A model generated the notes under the pieces. That model did no database searches. It was not told the DNA's origin and saw only the letters and a program-made list of their open reading frames with translations. Positions 12,273 through 12,629 of a stretch of 12,629 bases of DNA are shown piece after piece. The stretch lies in NCBI GenBank assembly GCA_035527255.1, contig DATLAW010000334.1, forward strand, positions 1 to 12,629, in the 5' to 3' direction. The translations under genes and the position numbers were made by a program. The number at the start of each line of letters is the position of its first letter. Positions within the stretch are counted from its first letter, which is position 1. The DNA is from Thermohalobaculum sp035527255. GTDB taxonomy: Bacteria > Pseudomonadota > Alphaproteobacteria > Rhodobacterales > Rhodobacteraceae.

Positions 12273-12629
12273 ATGTCCGACCTGCGTGAAGCCGCCCTTA
12301 TCTCCAAAGCCTGGCCCTTCGAGGAGGCGCGCAAACTGGTAAAACGGTATGCGAGCGCGCCGCCGGACAAGGGGTATGTGTTGTTCGAGACCGGCTACGG
12401 CCCATCCGGCCTGCCGCATCTGGGCACCTTTGGCGAGGTTGCCCGCACCACCATGGTGCGCCGTGCCTTCGAGACGATCAGCGATATCCCCACCAAACTG
12501 CTGTGCTTTTCCGACGATATGGACGGGCTGCGCAAGGTGCCGACCAACGTGCCGAACAAGGAGATTCTGGCCGAGGATCTGAACTTGCCGCTGACCAAGG
12601 TGCGCGACCCGTTTGGCACCCATGACAGT
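12273..12629 (+). CDS. lysK: Lysyl-tRNA synthetase, class I (partial, 5' end)
   Basis: The first 119 residues are visible and the gene runs off the right edge. The enzyme attaches lysine to tRNA-Lys. It is the class I form, found in archaea, alphaproteobacteria and spirochaetes, and is unrelated to the class II LysS of E. coli. The sequence shows the family opening AWPFEEARKL, VLFETGYGPSGLPHLGTFGE with the HIGH-like motif PHLG at residues 48-51, and the conserved CFSDDMDGLRKVP. The KMSKS-like motif and anticodon-binding domain lie outside the window. The ATG at 12273 fits the family N-terminus (MSDLREAALISKAW), though its Shine-Dalgarno is weak. It diverges from the TerB-like gene. Confidence 0.93.
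   Translation, partial: MSDLREAALISKAWPFEEARKLVKRYASAPPDKGYVLFETGYGPSGLPHLGTFGEVARTTMVRRAFETISDIPTKLLCFSDDMDGLRKVPTNVPNKEILAEDLNLPLTKVRDPFGTHDS

Noticed and set aside
1..12629. CRISPR array or RNA genes
   Set aside because: I saw no regularly spaced repeats and no stretch with tRNA or rRNA features on either strand.

Overview
The window is a chromosomal stretch of a high-GC proteobacterium, most likely an alphaproteobacterium. Pointers are a class I lysyl-tRNA synthetase, a CDP-alcohol-type phosphatidylcholine synthase, TTG and GTG starts, and coding DNA near 62-65% GC where I counted by hand. Species and genus cannot be read from the sequence alone.

Layout. 1-139: the end of an IS630-family element, with the first 15 residues of its transposase running off the left edge. 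123-560: a trypsin-like protease gene in AT-richer DNA, cut by that element at a CTAG site before its catalytic serine. 571-3109 (minus strand): ettA (ABC-F translation factor) preceded by a phosphatidylcholine synthase gene. 3306-5539 (plus): nadD with a TTG start, then a PBP4-type D,D-carboxypeptidase/endopeptidase. 5540-6211: a 670-base gap with no convincing gene. It holds a perfect 25-bp inverted repeat with the GTAG-headed nested hairpins of a REPIN, and further on two GC-rich hairpins. 6212-7925 (plus): a VOC-fold protein, a YgiD-type extradiol dioxygenase, a short MerF-like mercury transporter, and an overlapping gene for a Cys-rich GDCCVxC protein.

7975-10184 (minus): a two-gene, ATGA-coupled unit of a stand-alone NqrB/RnfD-like membrane protein and a secreted DUF2330 protein. 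It diverges from 10364-10951 (plus), a monohaem cytochrome c with a His/Met-rich leader segment. The divergent spacer carries a perfect TTGAT-N4-ATCAA Crp/Fnr-family site. 10944-12129 (minus): a TerB-family gene and a glutathione S-transferase gene, closed by a hairpin terminator that contains the GST stop codon. 12273-12629 (plus): the 5' part of lysK.

How they fit. ettA, pcs, nadD, the PBP4 gene and lysK are housekeeping genes for translation control, membrane lipid, NAD and cell wall. The stretch from about 6.7 to 11 kb is the least ordinary part: thiol-rich mercury-type proteins, an envelope protein of unknown function, a flavin-family membrane protein without its flavin-attachment residue, and an apparently Fnr/FixK-controlled cytochrome. 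A shared role in metal or redox handling at the envelope is an inference from neighbourhood only.
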